From Candidatus Butyricimonas faecavium (GTDB lineage: Bacteria; Bacteroidota; Bacteroidia; Bacteroidales; Marinifilaceae), in assembly GCA_944321125.1 (NCBI GenBank), contig CALUKD010000002.1:1-64000 (forward strand): DNA of 64,000 nt. Direction: 5' to 3'. Positions 17,786 through 26,381 of the stretch are shown here, one piece after another. The notes below the pieces were generated by a model, which saw only the letters and a program-made list of their open reading frames with translations, searched no databases and was not told where the DNA came from. The position numbers and the translations under genes were made by a program. Positions within the stretch are counted from its first letter, which is position 1. The number at the start of each line of letters is the position of its first letter.

Positions 17786-19003
17786 GTGGATTTAAAAGAT
17801 CGTTTTTTGAAATACGTGAGTTTCGACACGCAGAGTGACGAAATGAGTGAGACTTTCCCTTCTACCGAAAAGCAGAAAGTGTTGCTGAAATACTTGGTAG
17901 AGGAGATGAAATCTCTTGGGTTAACCGAGGTTGAGATGGATGAGCATAGCTATGCGATGGGTACGATTCCTGCTACTCCGGGTTATGAGGATCGTCCGGC
18001 GATTGGTTTTATCGCTCACGTGGATACGAGTCCAGATATGAGTGGGGCGAATATCAAACCGCAGATTATCGAGAATTATGATGGAAAGGATATCCGTTTG
18101 AACGAGAATTTGATGATGACAGTAAAGGATTTTCCGGAGTTATCAGCATTCAAGGGACACACGTTGATCACGACCGACGGGACAACTTTGTTGGGTGCTG
18201 ACGATAAAGCGGGCGTTGCAGAGATCATGACGGCTGCCGAATATTTGATGGCGCACCCGGAGGTTAAGCACGGGAAAATCCGTATCGGTTTCACGCCGGA
18301 TGAGGAAGTAGGCCGGGGTGTGGATTATTTCAACGTGGAGAAATTTGGTGCTAAATTCGCTTACACCATTGATGGTGGTTTTGAGGGCGAATTGGAATAT
18401 GAAAACTTCAATGCCGCCAGTGCCAAGGTTGTTATTCAAGGACGGAACGTGCATCCGGGTTATGCTAAAGATAAGATGATTAATGCTTTGCAGGTGGCTG
18501 CTGAGGTGAATAGCCTGCTGCCAGCCTGGGAGCGTCCGGAACATACAGATGGATATGAGGGTTTCTATCATCTGGTAGGATTGAACGGTTCTGTGGAGAA
18601 TGCGGAAATCAGTTATATCATTCGTGATCATATCCGGGATAAGTTTGAAGCTAAAAAGCAGTTCATGACGAAAGTGGTAGAATTGTTGACCCAGAAGTAT
18701 GGCGAAGGCGTGTTGACGTTGACCTTGAAGGATCAATATTATAATATGCGTGAGATGGTTGAGCCGCATCCGGAAGTGATCGACAAGGCGTTCAAGGCTA
18801 TGGAACAAGCCGGGGTGACTCCGATTGTCCGTCCGATCCGCGGTGGTACCGATGGGGCCCGTCTTTCATACATGGGATTACCTTGTCCGAATTTATTTAC
18901 CGGTGGCATGAACTTCCACGGTAAGTTCGAGTACTGTTCTCTGGACACGATGAGACGTGCGCAACAGACGATTTTGAACTTGATTCAGCTTTGGGCGGAA
19001 TAG
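17786..19003 (+). CDS. pepT: Peptidase T (tripeptide aminopeptidase)
   Basis: A 405-residue M20B metallopeptidase, which removes the N-terminal residue from tripeptides in the cytosol. Metal-binding and catalytic segments are in place: FIAHVDTSPD, TDGTTLLGADDKAG, TPDEEVGRGVD, YTIDGG and the C-terminal GGMNFHGKFEY. Length equals the usual 400-410. The start is GTG at 17786 (product begins MDLKDRFLKYVSFDTQSD, as in the family); there is no better ATG. It follows the OPT peptide transporter gene, and the pair probably handles uptake and breakdown of small peptides. A terminator follows. Confidence 0.96.
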   Translation: MDLKDRFLKYVSFDTQSDEMSETFPSTEKQKVLLKYLVEEMKSLGLTEVEMDEHSYAMGTIPATPGYEDRPAIGFIAHVDTSPDMSGANIKPQIIENYDGKDIRLNENLMMTVKDFPELSAFKGHTLITTDGTTLLGADDKAGVAEIMTAAEYLMAHPEVKHGKIRIGFTPDEEVGRGVDYFNVEKFGAKFAYTIDGGFEGELEYENFNAASAKVVIQGRNVHPGYAKDKMINALQVAAEVNSLLPAWERPEHTDGYEGFYHLVGLNGSVENAEISYIIRDHIRDKFEAKKQFMTKVVELLTQKYGEGVLTLTLKDQYYNMREMVEPHPEVIDKAFKAMEQAGVTPIVRPIRGGTDGARLSYMGLPCPNLFTGGMNFHGKFEYCSLDTMRRAQQTILNLIQLWAE

Positions 19004-19026
19004 AATTAACTCGATAAAAAACAGAG

Positions 19027-19062
19027 ACACTCCAATATTGAAAAATTGGGGTGTTTTTTTTT
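19027..19062 (+). terminator. Terminator of pepT
   Basis: A 10-bp stem with one wobble pair (ACACTCCAAT at 19027-19036 with ATTGGGGTGT at 19045-19054) followed by nine T. Confidence 0.92.
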
Positions 19063-19121
19063 ATAGAGATAATAGACGTTTTAGGATTTAAATGCATATA
19101 TTTGTAAAAATACAAAAAGAT

Positions 19122-19952
19122 ATGCAGAAGTTTATAACCTTACTCGTGTTCGTGTGTGCAATTTGTTCATGCGAGAAAAGTGATAATAAGCCTTCCCAAC
19201 CAAGGTATTTAGTATTGACCAGGACTGTAAAAATGTTGCCGACTGAGTACCAAAAAGGTCGCGAGATGAAAGAGGTTTATACATACAACGATTTCGGGTA
19301 TGAAGATAGTTTTATCTTGTACGTTGACGGTGAAAACGTGGAGCAAAGGAAAAATTACAAGCATGATGAACTGGGACGAGTTTTGCATTGGGAAGCTTTT
19401 ACCCCGGATGGGAGGAAAGGGTTAACGATGGATTATACTTATTCTGCGTCGGGAAAGATATTGGTGGAGGACAAAGTTTTTCTTCCGACAGCAGAGAGCG
19501 GGTATGGGGCGGAGACAGATCATTACCTGACGCAATACACGTATGATGAACAGGATCGTGAAATTCAGCAGCTTTCTTACCTCAATGACGAGGTTCTTGG
19601 GGTACATACAAATTACAAGTATGATAATTCTGGGAATTTACTTTTGGTTCATAATGTTGATAAAGACGGACAACTTAAAATGAAATATGAGGCTACTTAT
19701 AATGGGGCCGGGAAGATAGAAGAAAGCACGGTGACATCATATTTAGGTTTGGAAATGACTACTACATGGAAGTATTCTTATGATTCCAAGGGGTATTTGA
19801 TATTGGAGGAAGAATATCAAGATGGAAAACTTGCGCACGTGCTTAAAGATCATAAATACGACGAGGCGGGGAATCTTTTGTCGTGTAATTCGTATGGGGT
19901 TGATGGTGTTGTATGTACTGAATATCACTACACTTATCAACGAATTGATTGA
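19122..19952 (+). CDS. Lipoprotein with YD/RHS-like repeats
   Basis: A 276-residue predicted lipoprotein. The start at 19122 gives a clean signal peptide (MQKFITLLVFVCAICSC) with the lipid-bearing Cys at 17 followed by EKSDNK, an acidic patch as in surface-exposed Bacteroidetes lipoproteins. The in-frame ATG at 19092 is less likely because a -7-like TATATTTG (19097-19104) overlaps it. The mature part has repeated units of the form Y-x-Y-D-x2-G-(N/R/K/Y)-L, for example HDELGRVLHW, YDNSGNLLLVHN, YDSKGYLILEEEY and YDEAGNLLSC, which resemble the YD repeats that build Rhs/teneurin shells. It is far too short to form a shell or to carry a toxin. Function unknown; a surface carbohydrate or protein binder is a guess. 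Confidence 0.75.
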   Translation: MQKFITLLVFVCAICSCEKSDNKPSQPRYLVLTRTVKMLPTEYQKGREMKEVYTYNDFGYEDSFILYVDGENVEQRKNYKHDELGRVLHWEAFTPDGRKGLTMDYTYSASGKILVEDKVFLPTAESGYGAETDHYLTQYTYDEQDREIQQLSYLNDEVLGVHTNYKYDNSGNLLLVHNVDKDGQLKMKYEATYNGAGKIEESTVTSYLGLEMTTTWKYSYDSKGYLILEEEYQDGKLAHVLKDHKYDEAGNLLSCNSYGVDGVVCTEYHYTYQRID

Positions 19953-20038
19953 AAGTAAATATCGTTTGCTTGATTTTTATCAAGGTTTGATGTCAAGAAA
20001 ATATTAATTTTACATCTTAATAAAGTAAGATTTAAAAT

Positions 20039-20887
20039 ATGAAAAATAATATGTCCGTAGCCGAACAAGCTACTCTTTTCCCTTTTACCCCGCCGAAACA
20101 TTCGGATAGTTTGTGTATTCCCGTTCAGACATGGGAGTTTTTATGTCACACGCTCTATTTAAAGCGGTATCCTTTTTTACTCGGTCCGAAAGGGTGTGGG
20201 AAGTCTTCCATTGCTAAGGAATTGGCAGATGCTATGGGGATGGTGTATTTCGCTTTTGATATGGGACAGGCTTTTAAGCCGAAAAAGATGTTCGTGGGAG
20301 GATTGATTATTGGGGATGATGGGAAGACGAAAGCGGTACGTTCGGAATTTTTCAAGGCTTTCGTGTCAACTAAGCCCACGCTAATATTCCTAGATGAATT
20401 GACACGAACCCCGATGGTGGCGGCGAATTTCCTAATGACGATTTTGGATCGTCAACAATCGTATATCTATGATGAGGATTCCGGGAAACGCTATAATAAA
20501 GGTGAGAATGTGCTTTTCGTGGCGGCAGGTAACGTGGGATTTGCCTATGTTTCCACGCAGCGTTTAGACACGGCTTTCGAAGATCGTTTTATTAAAGTTC
20601 GGTTGAATTACTTGACCGCAGAGGAAGAGGCTGCACTGATTCGGGCTCGTTTCCCGAAAGTGTCTCGTGATGCGGCTACTCAATTGGCCAAGGTGGCAGA
20701 GGTGTTACGTTTGGCTGAACAGAAAGAAACACTATCCGTTTCACTTTCGACTCGTCAAGTATTGGATGCGGCAGCTTATATCCCGTTAGGGTACCGGTTG
20801 GATGAGGTGATCGAGCGGGTGATTCTTACTAACTATGTGATTACAGGGGAAGAGACGGTGGCTCGTTCCTTAATACAGACTCTTTGA
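20039..20887 (+). CDS. MoxR-type AAA+ ATPase
   Basis: A 282-residue AAA+ ATPase of the MoxR/CbbQ-like group. Walker A is GPKGCGKS (49-56), Walker B is TLIFLDELTR (near 115-124), with a sensor segment VLFVAAGN and an arginine-finger region STQRLDTAFEDRF. MoxR ATPases act as chaperones that remodel or insert metal into a target, usually together with a von Willebrand A protein. The VWA gene starts 10 bases downstream, so the two form an operon and probably a complex. The substrate is unknown. Confidence 0.9.
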   Translation: MKNNMSVAEQATLFPFTPPKHSDSLCIPVQTWEFLCHTLYLKRYPFLLGPKGCGKSSIAKELADAMGMVYFAFDMGQAFKPKKMFVGGLIIGDDGKTKAVRSEFFKAFVSTKPTLIFLDELTRTPMVAANFLMTILDRQQSYIYDEDSGKRYNKGENVLFVAAGNVGFAYVSTQRLDTAFEDRFIKVRLNYLTAEEEAALIRARFPKVSRDAATQLAKVAEVLRLAEQKETLSVSLSTRQVLDAAAYIPLGYRLDEVIERVILTNYVITGEETVARSLIQTL

Positions 20888-20897
20888 ACGTGTGAAC

Positions 20898-22685
20898 ATG
20901 GATTATCGACGTATAGAAGAGATATATGACGAGCAGTTTATCGACCGGGATTGGTGGGGGAATTTTCCCGCGGCACGAAATTTACTGGATCGGAATCTGG
21001 GAACCACGGATTTGTTGAAATTGATCCCGGTATGTGCGAGAATCGCTTTTCATGTCACGGGAGAGATTCCTAAAATGGTACTTTCCAACCGGGTTCCTAG
21101 TTTATCGATGAATCCCAAGCATATTGCCCTAAATTTGAAATTGTTGCGATTGGGAGTGTCGGACGAGACGAGAGTATTTGTTTTTTTCGGATATTTCGTT
21201 CACGAGCTGGCGCACCTGATTTATACGGGAAAAGATATTGCAGAGTTGAGAGATGATGAGTTGCGCTATACGCCAATGCATTATGATATGATTCATTTTA
21301 TAGAGGATCGGCGGGTGGAATCGAAACTCGTAAAGGAGTTCCCCGGTTATCATTATTATTTGTATGCGGCTCGCAAGCTGGGATTGGCAATGGGATTGAA
21401 TGCCGTGGAGCATTATATGGGATTCTATGGTGGACAGAGTGAAGATGGTGTACATCGGGGAATGGATGGTTCCGAGGCTTTGTATGATTATATATGTTCT
21501 AAAATATTATATCCGAATCTGCTGGATGAGAGCAATTACATGCGGGAAGTGTTGTCTTTTCCCGGTAATGATGGGAAGGTACTTCAGGTGAATACCATCT
21601 TGAAATCTATCAAGGATTACGGGGAATTGACTTACAAGGAGGTTGTTTGGTATGCGGAAATGTTGACCGAATTGTTTCAAGAGAAGGAGATGTGTCCGGA
21701 TCATTTCTTTTTGCAAGAGATGAAAAAGGCGATGAAGGGTATCGAGGATTTCAAGACAGACAGGCAGATTAAAATGGCTGAATCCGTTATTCGTGATTTG
21801 CGGAAAACATTGAACCAAGAGCCTGTCTTTTCGACTCAGCTATACGTGAGTCCGGAACGGTCAAAGTTGGAATGGAAGGGAACATTGGGTGTTTGTGACC
21901 GTATCGAGGAGTTCGAGGCAGATGTAGCCGAGATTTCGGATGATTTATTAAACCGGGCAAAGGAACTGGCTGCTAAAATACAACTGAGTCTGGCTATGTT
22001 TTCCGGGAAGATGGATCGAACCCGGGTGATCTACGAGCAGGATTCCGGGGAGTTGGATGAGGATGAATTGTATCAATCTCGGTATAACCGGAATATATTT
22101 TTTGAGGAAGTAATGGCTCCTTCGGCTATTTTGGAAGTGGTTATCCTTTTGGATTTGTCAGGTTCGATGTGTACGGGAGACAAGATACCCATGCAAATTG
22201 TGATCTCTTCTGCGTTGGCCTTGGCTTTCAACAAGTATCCGAACGTGGTATATTATTCGATATATGGGCATCGCTGTGGAGATGAGGGCATCGAGATTAT
22301 TCGTTTTCATGATCGGGGCGAGAAACTGCAACTGGGGAAACTGTTTTCTCAACAGGCGTTAAATGCCAATGCTGACGGATATGCCATGCTGTATTGTTTT
22401 GATAAGTTCAAGTCGGATGCCAAAAATAAATTGTTTTTCATGATTTCCGACGGGGCTCCCTCAGCCACGGGATATGACGGGGAGAATGCCCGTGAACACG
22501 TGTGGGAAGTCGTGCGGGAAGGAAAGAAGAGAGGAATTGAAGTTTTGTCCGTGGGAATTGATAATTTCGAGCAGGCGGATATGTATGAAGAGTTTATTTC
22601 TTATTCCGGTCCGGAGATCACGACGAAAATCTCTCAATGGATTCGTAAGAAATTCATGTCGATTACGGATGATAATTCGTTTTAA
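20898..22685 (+). CDS. VWA-domain protein with HExxH motif (CobT-like), MoxR partner
   Basis: A 595-residue cytosolic protein. The N-terminal part holds a metallopeptidase-like HELAH (102-106) followed by IEDRRVESKL about 30 residues later, an arrangement seen in CobT/VWA-like relatives. The C-terminal ~185 residues are a VWA domain with an intact MIDAS motif DLSGSM from Asp419, a downstream Thr/Ser site and a DGAPS loop. The middle is helical and charged. A GTG at 20892 would add two residues; ATG at 20898 is preferred. Together with the adjacent MoxR ATPase it forms a MoxR-VWA pair, a class that mediates metal insertion or protein activation. Whether the HExxH site is catalytic or structural is not known. 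Confidence 0.88.
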   Translation: MDYRRIEEIYDEQFIDRDWWGNFPAARNLLDRNLGTTDLLKLIPVCARIAFHVTGEIPKMVLSNRVPSLSMNPKHIALNLKLLRLGVSDETRVFVFFGYFVHELAHLIYTGKDIAELRDDELRYTPMHYDMIHFIEDRRVESKLVKEFPGYHYYLYAARKLGLAMGLNAVEHYMGFYGGQSEDGVHRGMDGSEALYDYICSKILYPNLLDESNYMREVLSFPGNDGKVLQVNTILKSIKDYGELTYKEVVWYAEMLTELFQEKEMCPDHFFLQEMKKAMKGIEDFKTDRQIKMAESVIRDLRKTLNQEPVFSTQLYVSPERSKLEWKGTLGVCDRIEEFEADVAEISDDLLNRAKELAAKIQLSLAMFSGKMDRTRVIYEQDSGELDEDELYQSRYNRNIFFEEVMAPSAILEVVILLDLSGSMCTGDKIPMQIVISSALALAFNKYPNVVYYSIYGHRCGDEGIEIIRFHDRGEKLQLGKLFSQQALNANADGYAMLYCFDKFKSDAKNKLFFMISDGAPSATGYDGENAREHVWEVVREGKKRGIEVLSVGIDNFEQADMYEEFISYSGPEITTKISQWIRKKFMSITDDNSF

Positions 22686-22692
22686 CGATAAT

Positions 22693-22726
22693 AAAAAAAC
22701 AGCAGCAAAACTGCTGCTGTTTTCAT
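22693..22726. terminator. Bidirectional terminator between converging genes
   Basis: A perfect 11-bp stem (AAAACAGCAGC at 22696-22706 with GCTGCTGTTTT at 22713-22723), with A-runs on the left and T-runs on the right, lies between the VWA gene and the converging C1 peptidase gene and can serve both. Confidence 0.9.
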
Positions 22727-22732
22727 TTCTTA

Positions 22733-23932
22733 TTATAATCCTAATTTCTTACGTATTGCTTTCGGAATAGCATCTTTGTGAACCATGATTGCCACGGTTT
22801 GCAAGCGACAGAATGGTTCGGACATATAAAGATAACCACCGAAGGGGTTACGATCTTCTCCCCAAGAATTTTTGGTCTTATAGTAGATCGTTCCGTTTTG
22901 ATCCTTTAACATTCCGGTGATGTGCATCAAGTGATCGTCCGTTGTCTGGCGGTTATTGAAGGTGAATTGACGTTTGTTGTCATCTACTCTCATTTCCGGT
23001 ACGGGGGATTCGAAAGATTGCATTTTGCGTTCCCGATCTCTTGCGCTAAGTGTTGTCCACTTGTCAATCTCGGCATTGATCATCTCTTCTGGATTGTTTG
23101 TCGGGAGAATGGCCAATCCGTTCGGGTGGCTGAAACCGTTGTGGCTTACGTCACCGTCCCAACATACGGAGTATCCGTTTTTCAAGGCGTTGTTCATTAC
23201 TTCCATGAGTTCATCGATCGGTAGATTGTAATAACGGGCATGCATCCAGTTGTCGGGAATTGTGAGTTCTACTTCTTCGTAGAAAGGATACATCTGGTAA
23301 GAAGTCAACTCCACGTAATCATTCAAGTTTAGATCTAGGGATGCTGCAAAACTTTGCGGGGTATACTCCTTACCTTCGTAAGTGAATGTTTCCGGGCTGT
23401 CACCCAAGTAAGCCTCGATATATCTCATGAAACCTTTTGTCCACACGGGAGTAATTTGCCGGTTCGGATTTTTGTTCACGGCGTCAAGGATTCCTTGCAA
23501 AGCAGCCACCATTTCTGCATGAATGTGGAAGTCTCGTCCGTATTGCAAACCGGTATATGCTTCTTCCGGAACAATTCCGTACTTTTTGATCATGTCTATT
23601 ACGTCATGTGCTTGTCCACCCTCGCTGAAGTTTGTTTTCCCGTGGAATTGAACGTAACGTAATCCTTTCTCGAAGTAAGCGTTTTTAGCCACGTAAAGCT
23701 CTGCCAGATCATAGACCGGTTTGCCTTTGCGTAGTAATTCTGTTTCTAGGAATGAGAGAGTTGCGTAGTCCCAGCATGTTCCCACGCTTTGTTGATTCTT
23801 TACCGGGGTCGTTTTTAAGTCGACGATTGTTGTAAAGTTGTAACCGGAACGAGGTCCGCTTTTTTGTGCAAATGCGGCAGTACTGATGGAAACCAGCAGA
23901 ACAACCATACATAAGAACGAGTGTTTTATCAT
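22733..23932 (-). CDS. Exported C1-family cysteine peptidase (bleomycin hydrolase/PepC-like)
   Basis: A 399-residue papain-fold peptidase of the C1B group. A signal peptide (about residues 1-22, ending AAFA before Gln23) predicts export to the periplasm or beyond. The catalytic residues are visible: Cys53 in QSVGTCWDYA, His in DHLMHITGM, and Asn in KTKNSWGE. The region RYVQFHGKTNFSEGGQAHDV matches bleomycin-hydrolase-type relatives. Cytosolic PepC/BleH members are ~450 residues; this is a shorter, exported Bacteroidetes form. Expected activity is aminopeptidase or broad peptidase on peptides. It is a single-gene unit, divergent from the M3 peptidase gene with ~170 bases between. Confidence 0.88.
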   Translation of the reverse strand: MIKHSFLCMVVLLVSISTAAFAQKSGPRSGYNFTTIVDLKTTPVKNQQSVGTCWDYATLSFLETELLRKGKPVYDLAELYVAKNAYFEKGLRYVQFHGKTNFSEGGQAHDVIDMIKKYGIVPEEAYTGLQYGRDFHIHAEMVAALQGILDAVNKNPNRQITPVWTKGFMRYIEAYLGDSPETFTYEGKEYTPQSFAASLDLNLNDYVELTSYQMYPFYEEVELTIPDNWMHARYYNLPIDELMEVMNNALKNGYSVCWDGDVSHNGFSHPNGLAILPTNNPEEMINAEIDKWTTLSARDRERKMQSFESPVPEMRVDDNKRQFTFNNRQTTDDHLMHITGMLKDQNGTIYYKTKNSWGEDRNPFGGYLYMSEPFCRLQTVAIMVHKDAIPKAIRKKLGL

Positions 23933-24106
23933 ATCTGAATTAATTTTGGTATTTTTACTTTGGTGGCGAAGTTAATTAAAATTTTGCATACACTAAAAAT
24001 AATCTTTTATCTGCAAAACGAATGCTTTATAGTGGATAATCTATATCTTTACCTTGTTTTTGTGGACGTGGAGAGAAATGATACTTAAATATAAATTACT
24101 TTATTC

Positions 24107-26212
24107 ATGAAAAAGACCGTTATATTACTTTTGAGTGTTACTGCGTTAGTAACATCTTGTAAGGATGGTGCTAAACCAGTGAACAATCCGTTGATGCAGA
24201 AGTTTGAAACCCCGTTTCAAGCTCCTCCTTTTGATAAGATAAAACTGGTGGATTACAAGCCGGCTTTCGAGGAAGGTATGAAACAGCATAAGGCTGAAAT
24301 TGAGGCTATCGTGAATAACCCGGAAGAACCGACTTTCGAGAACACGATCGTGGCGCTTGACAAGGCCGGGGAGTTGTTGAACCGGACGTCTGCGATATTC
24401 TTCAACCTGTATGAAGCGATGAAGAATGACGAAATGCAGCAATTAGCCATGGAAATCAGTCCTGCCGTAACAGCTCACGGGGATGAGATTAACATGAATC
24501 CTAAATTGTTTGCCCGGATCAAGGCATTGTACGACAAACGAGAGACTTTGGGATTGGATGCTCTGGCTTTGCGTACATTGGAACTGTATTACAATGATTT
24601 CGTGCGTGGCGGTGCAAATCTGAATGATGCCGATAAGGCTAAGATGATGCAGATTAATGGTGAATTGGCTAAGTTGAGTTTGCAATATGGTGATAACCTG
24701 TTGAAAGAGACAAATGCTTTCACGTTGGTTGTTGATAACGAGAATGATTTGGTCGGACTTCCGGAGACTGCCATTGCCGCCGCTGCTGCCGAGGCTAAAG
24801 ACCGGGGAATGGAAGGTAAGTGGGTTTTCACGGTTCAAAAGCCAAGTATGATTCCTTTCCTGACATATGCTCAAAATCGTGATTTGCGGGAGAAGTTGTA
24901 CAAAGGGTATTACATGCGCGGGAATAATGACAATGCTAATGATAATAAGGCAGTGTTAGCGAAAATGGTGAACTTGAGAACGGAGAAAGCTAAGTTGCTG
25001 GGATTTGACACCTATGCTGCTTGCGTGGTAGACGTGAATATGGCCAAAACCCCGAAGGCTATCTATGATTTCATGGGATGCGTGTGGGAACCGGCATTGA
25101 AAGTTGCCAAACAGGAGTTGGCTGAAATGCAGGCTATTGCCACGAAAGAAGGGATGAAGTATAAACTGGAAAGTTGGGATTGGTGGTATTACGCGGAGAA
25201 ATTGCGGAAACAAAAATATGATCTGGACGAATCCGAGATGGCTCCTTATCTGAAATTGGAAAACGTGCGGGATGGAATGTTTGCGGTTGCCAATAAATTG
25301 TATGGAATCACCATGCATAAAAGAACGGATATTCCGTTATATCACCCGCAAGTGGAGACTTACGAGGTGAAAGATGTTGACGGAACTTCTCTCGGAATTT
25401 TGTATTTGGATTATTATACTCGTGCTAGCAAGTCGGCAGGAGCGTGGATGACTGAATTCCGTCACTACACGAAAGTAAACGGACAGGAAGAAATGCCGTT
25501 AGTTTCCGTGGTTTATAATTTCTCTCCGGCCGTGGGGGATGCTCCCGTTTTGTTGAGCTGGGATGACACGGAAACGATGTTTCATGAATTCGGACACGCC
25601 TTGCACGGATTCTTTACTCGTGGCGATTACCAGCGGATTGCGGGTACTATTCCTCACGACATGGTAGAGTTACCTTCACAGGTGATGGAGAATTGGGCGA
25701 GCGAACCAGAAGTGTTGAAAATGTATGGAAAACATTACCAGACAGGTGAGACTATGCCGGATGCGTTAATCCAGAAAATACAGGAAAGTGGACATTTTAA
25801 CCAGGGATTCGCGACGGTAGAATACGTGGCAGCAGCTTTACTGGATATGGATTGGTACTCTAATACAGAAGTGAAAGATTTTGACATAAACGCTTTTGAG
25901 AAAGCCTCTATGGATAAATACGGTTTGATCAGAGAGATATTACCTCGCTATCGTTCCACGTATTTCTCTCATATATTCGATGGTGGCTACAGTGCCGGAT
26001 ATTACGTGTATCTCTGGGCCGAAGTACTGGATGCTGACGCATTCCAGGCTTTCAAGTCTTCCGGGGATATTTACAACAAAGAGCTGGCAGCCAAGTTTAG
26101 AAAATATGTTTTGTCTGAAGGAGGATATGCTGATCCCATGCAGCAGTATATCAAATTCCGCGGTCAGGAACCGTCGGAGGATCCTTTGTTGCATAAGAGA
26201 GGATTAAAATAA
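24107..26212 (+). CDS. dcp: M3-family metallopeptidase (peptidyl-dipeptidase Dcp-like) lipoprotein
   Basis: A 701-residue zinc peptidase of family M3. It has a lipoprotein signal (MKKTVILLLSVTALVTSC, Cys18), so it probably acts in the periplasm or at the outer membrane. The zinc site HEFGH is at 493-497 with the third ligand in MVELPSQ (Glu521). The C-terminal segment SAGYYVYLWAEVLDADAF is typical of peptidyl-dipeptidases, which release dipeptides from the C-terminus of peptides. Length fits. A SusC/SusD pair follows 170 bases downstream, and an exported C1 peptidase lies upstream, so local extracytoplasmic peptide breakdown is plausible. A weak promoter match (TTTA-N20-TACCTTG, 24026-24056) precedes it. 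Confidence 0.92.
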   Translation: MKKTVILLLSVTALVTSCKDGAKPVNNPLMQKFETPFQAPPFDKIKLVDYKPAFEEGMKQHKAEIEAIVNNPEEPTFENTIVALDKAGELLNRTSAIFFNLYEAMKNDEMQQLAMEISPAVTAHGDEINMNPKLFARIKALYDKRETLGLDALALRTLELYYNDFVRGGANLNDADKAKMMQINGELAKLSLQYGDNLLKETNAFTLVVDNENDLVGLPETAIAAAAAEAKDRGMEGKWVFTVQKPSMIPFLTYAQNRDLREKLYKGYYMRGNNDNANDNKAVLAKMVNLRTEKAKLLGFDTYAACVVDVNMAKTPKAIYDFMGCVWEPALKVAKQELAEMQAIATKEGMKYKLESWDWWYYAEKLRKQKYDLDESEMAPYLKLENVRDGMFAVANKLYGITMHKRTDIPLYHPQVETYEVKDVDGTSLGILYLDYYTRASKSAGAWMTEFRHYTKVNGQEEMPLVSVVYNFSPAVGDAPVLLSWDDTETMFHEFGHALHGFFTRGDYQRIAGTIPHDMVELPSQVMENWASEPEVLKMYGKHYQTGETMPDALIQKIQESGHFNQGFATVEYVAAALLDMDWYSNTEVKDFDINAFEKASMDKYGLIREILPRYRSTYFSHIFDGGYSAGYYVYLWAEVLDADAFQAFKSSGDIYNKELAAKFRKYVLSEGGYADPMQQYIKFRGQEPSEDPLLHKRGLK

Positions 26213-26222
26213 CAGAAGAATC

Positions 26223-26377
26223 CGTAAAGTTCGTAAGGTTTATAAAGTTTATAAGGTCTATAAAGTTTGTGAATCCTTGGGGATGATTTGTTCTTGATGG
26301 CATTATTGCCGATGGAGTAGTCTGAAGGATACCCGTGGCTTTTGACTTTATGAACTTTATGGATTTTATAAACTTAT
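26223..26377. repeat. AT-rich repeat block with inverted ends
   Basis: Directly after the M3 peptidase stop are several near-identical units of the form AAGTTYRTAAGG/TTTATAAAGTT (26223-26275). A reversed version (ACTTTATGAACTTTATGG and TTTATAAACTT, 26345-26375) lies just before the SusC start. Related blocks occur at 52261-52340 and 53461-53500. The ~70 bases between the arms show no gene. Confidence 0.6.
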
Positions 26378-26381
26378 TACG

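Noticed and set aside
18143-18808. 221-residue frame antisense to pepT
   Set aside because: pepT is a complete, recognised enzyme; the antisense frame has no start signals or family features.
19122-19952. Rhs-type toxin
   Set aside because: The YD-like repeats span only ~200 residues and there is no core cleavage motif, toxin tip or immunity gene.
26223-26377. CRISPR array
   Set aside because: The repeats are short, AT-rich, of uneven spacing and partly inverted; there are no spacers or cas genes.
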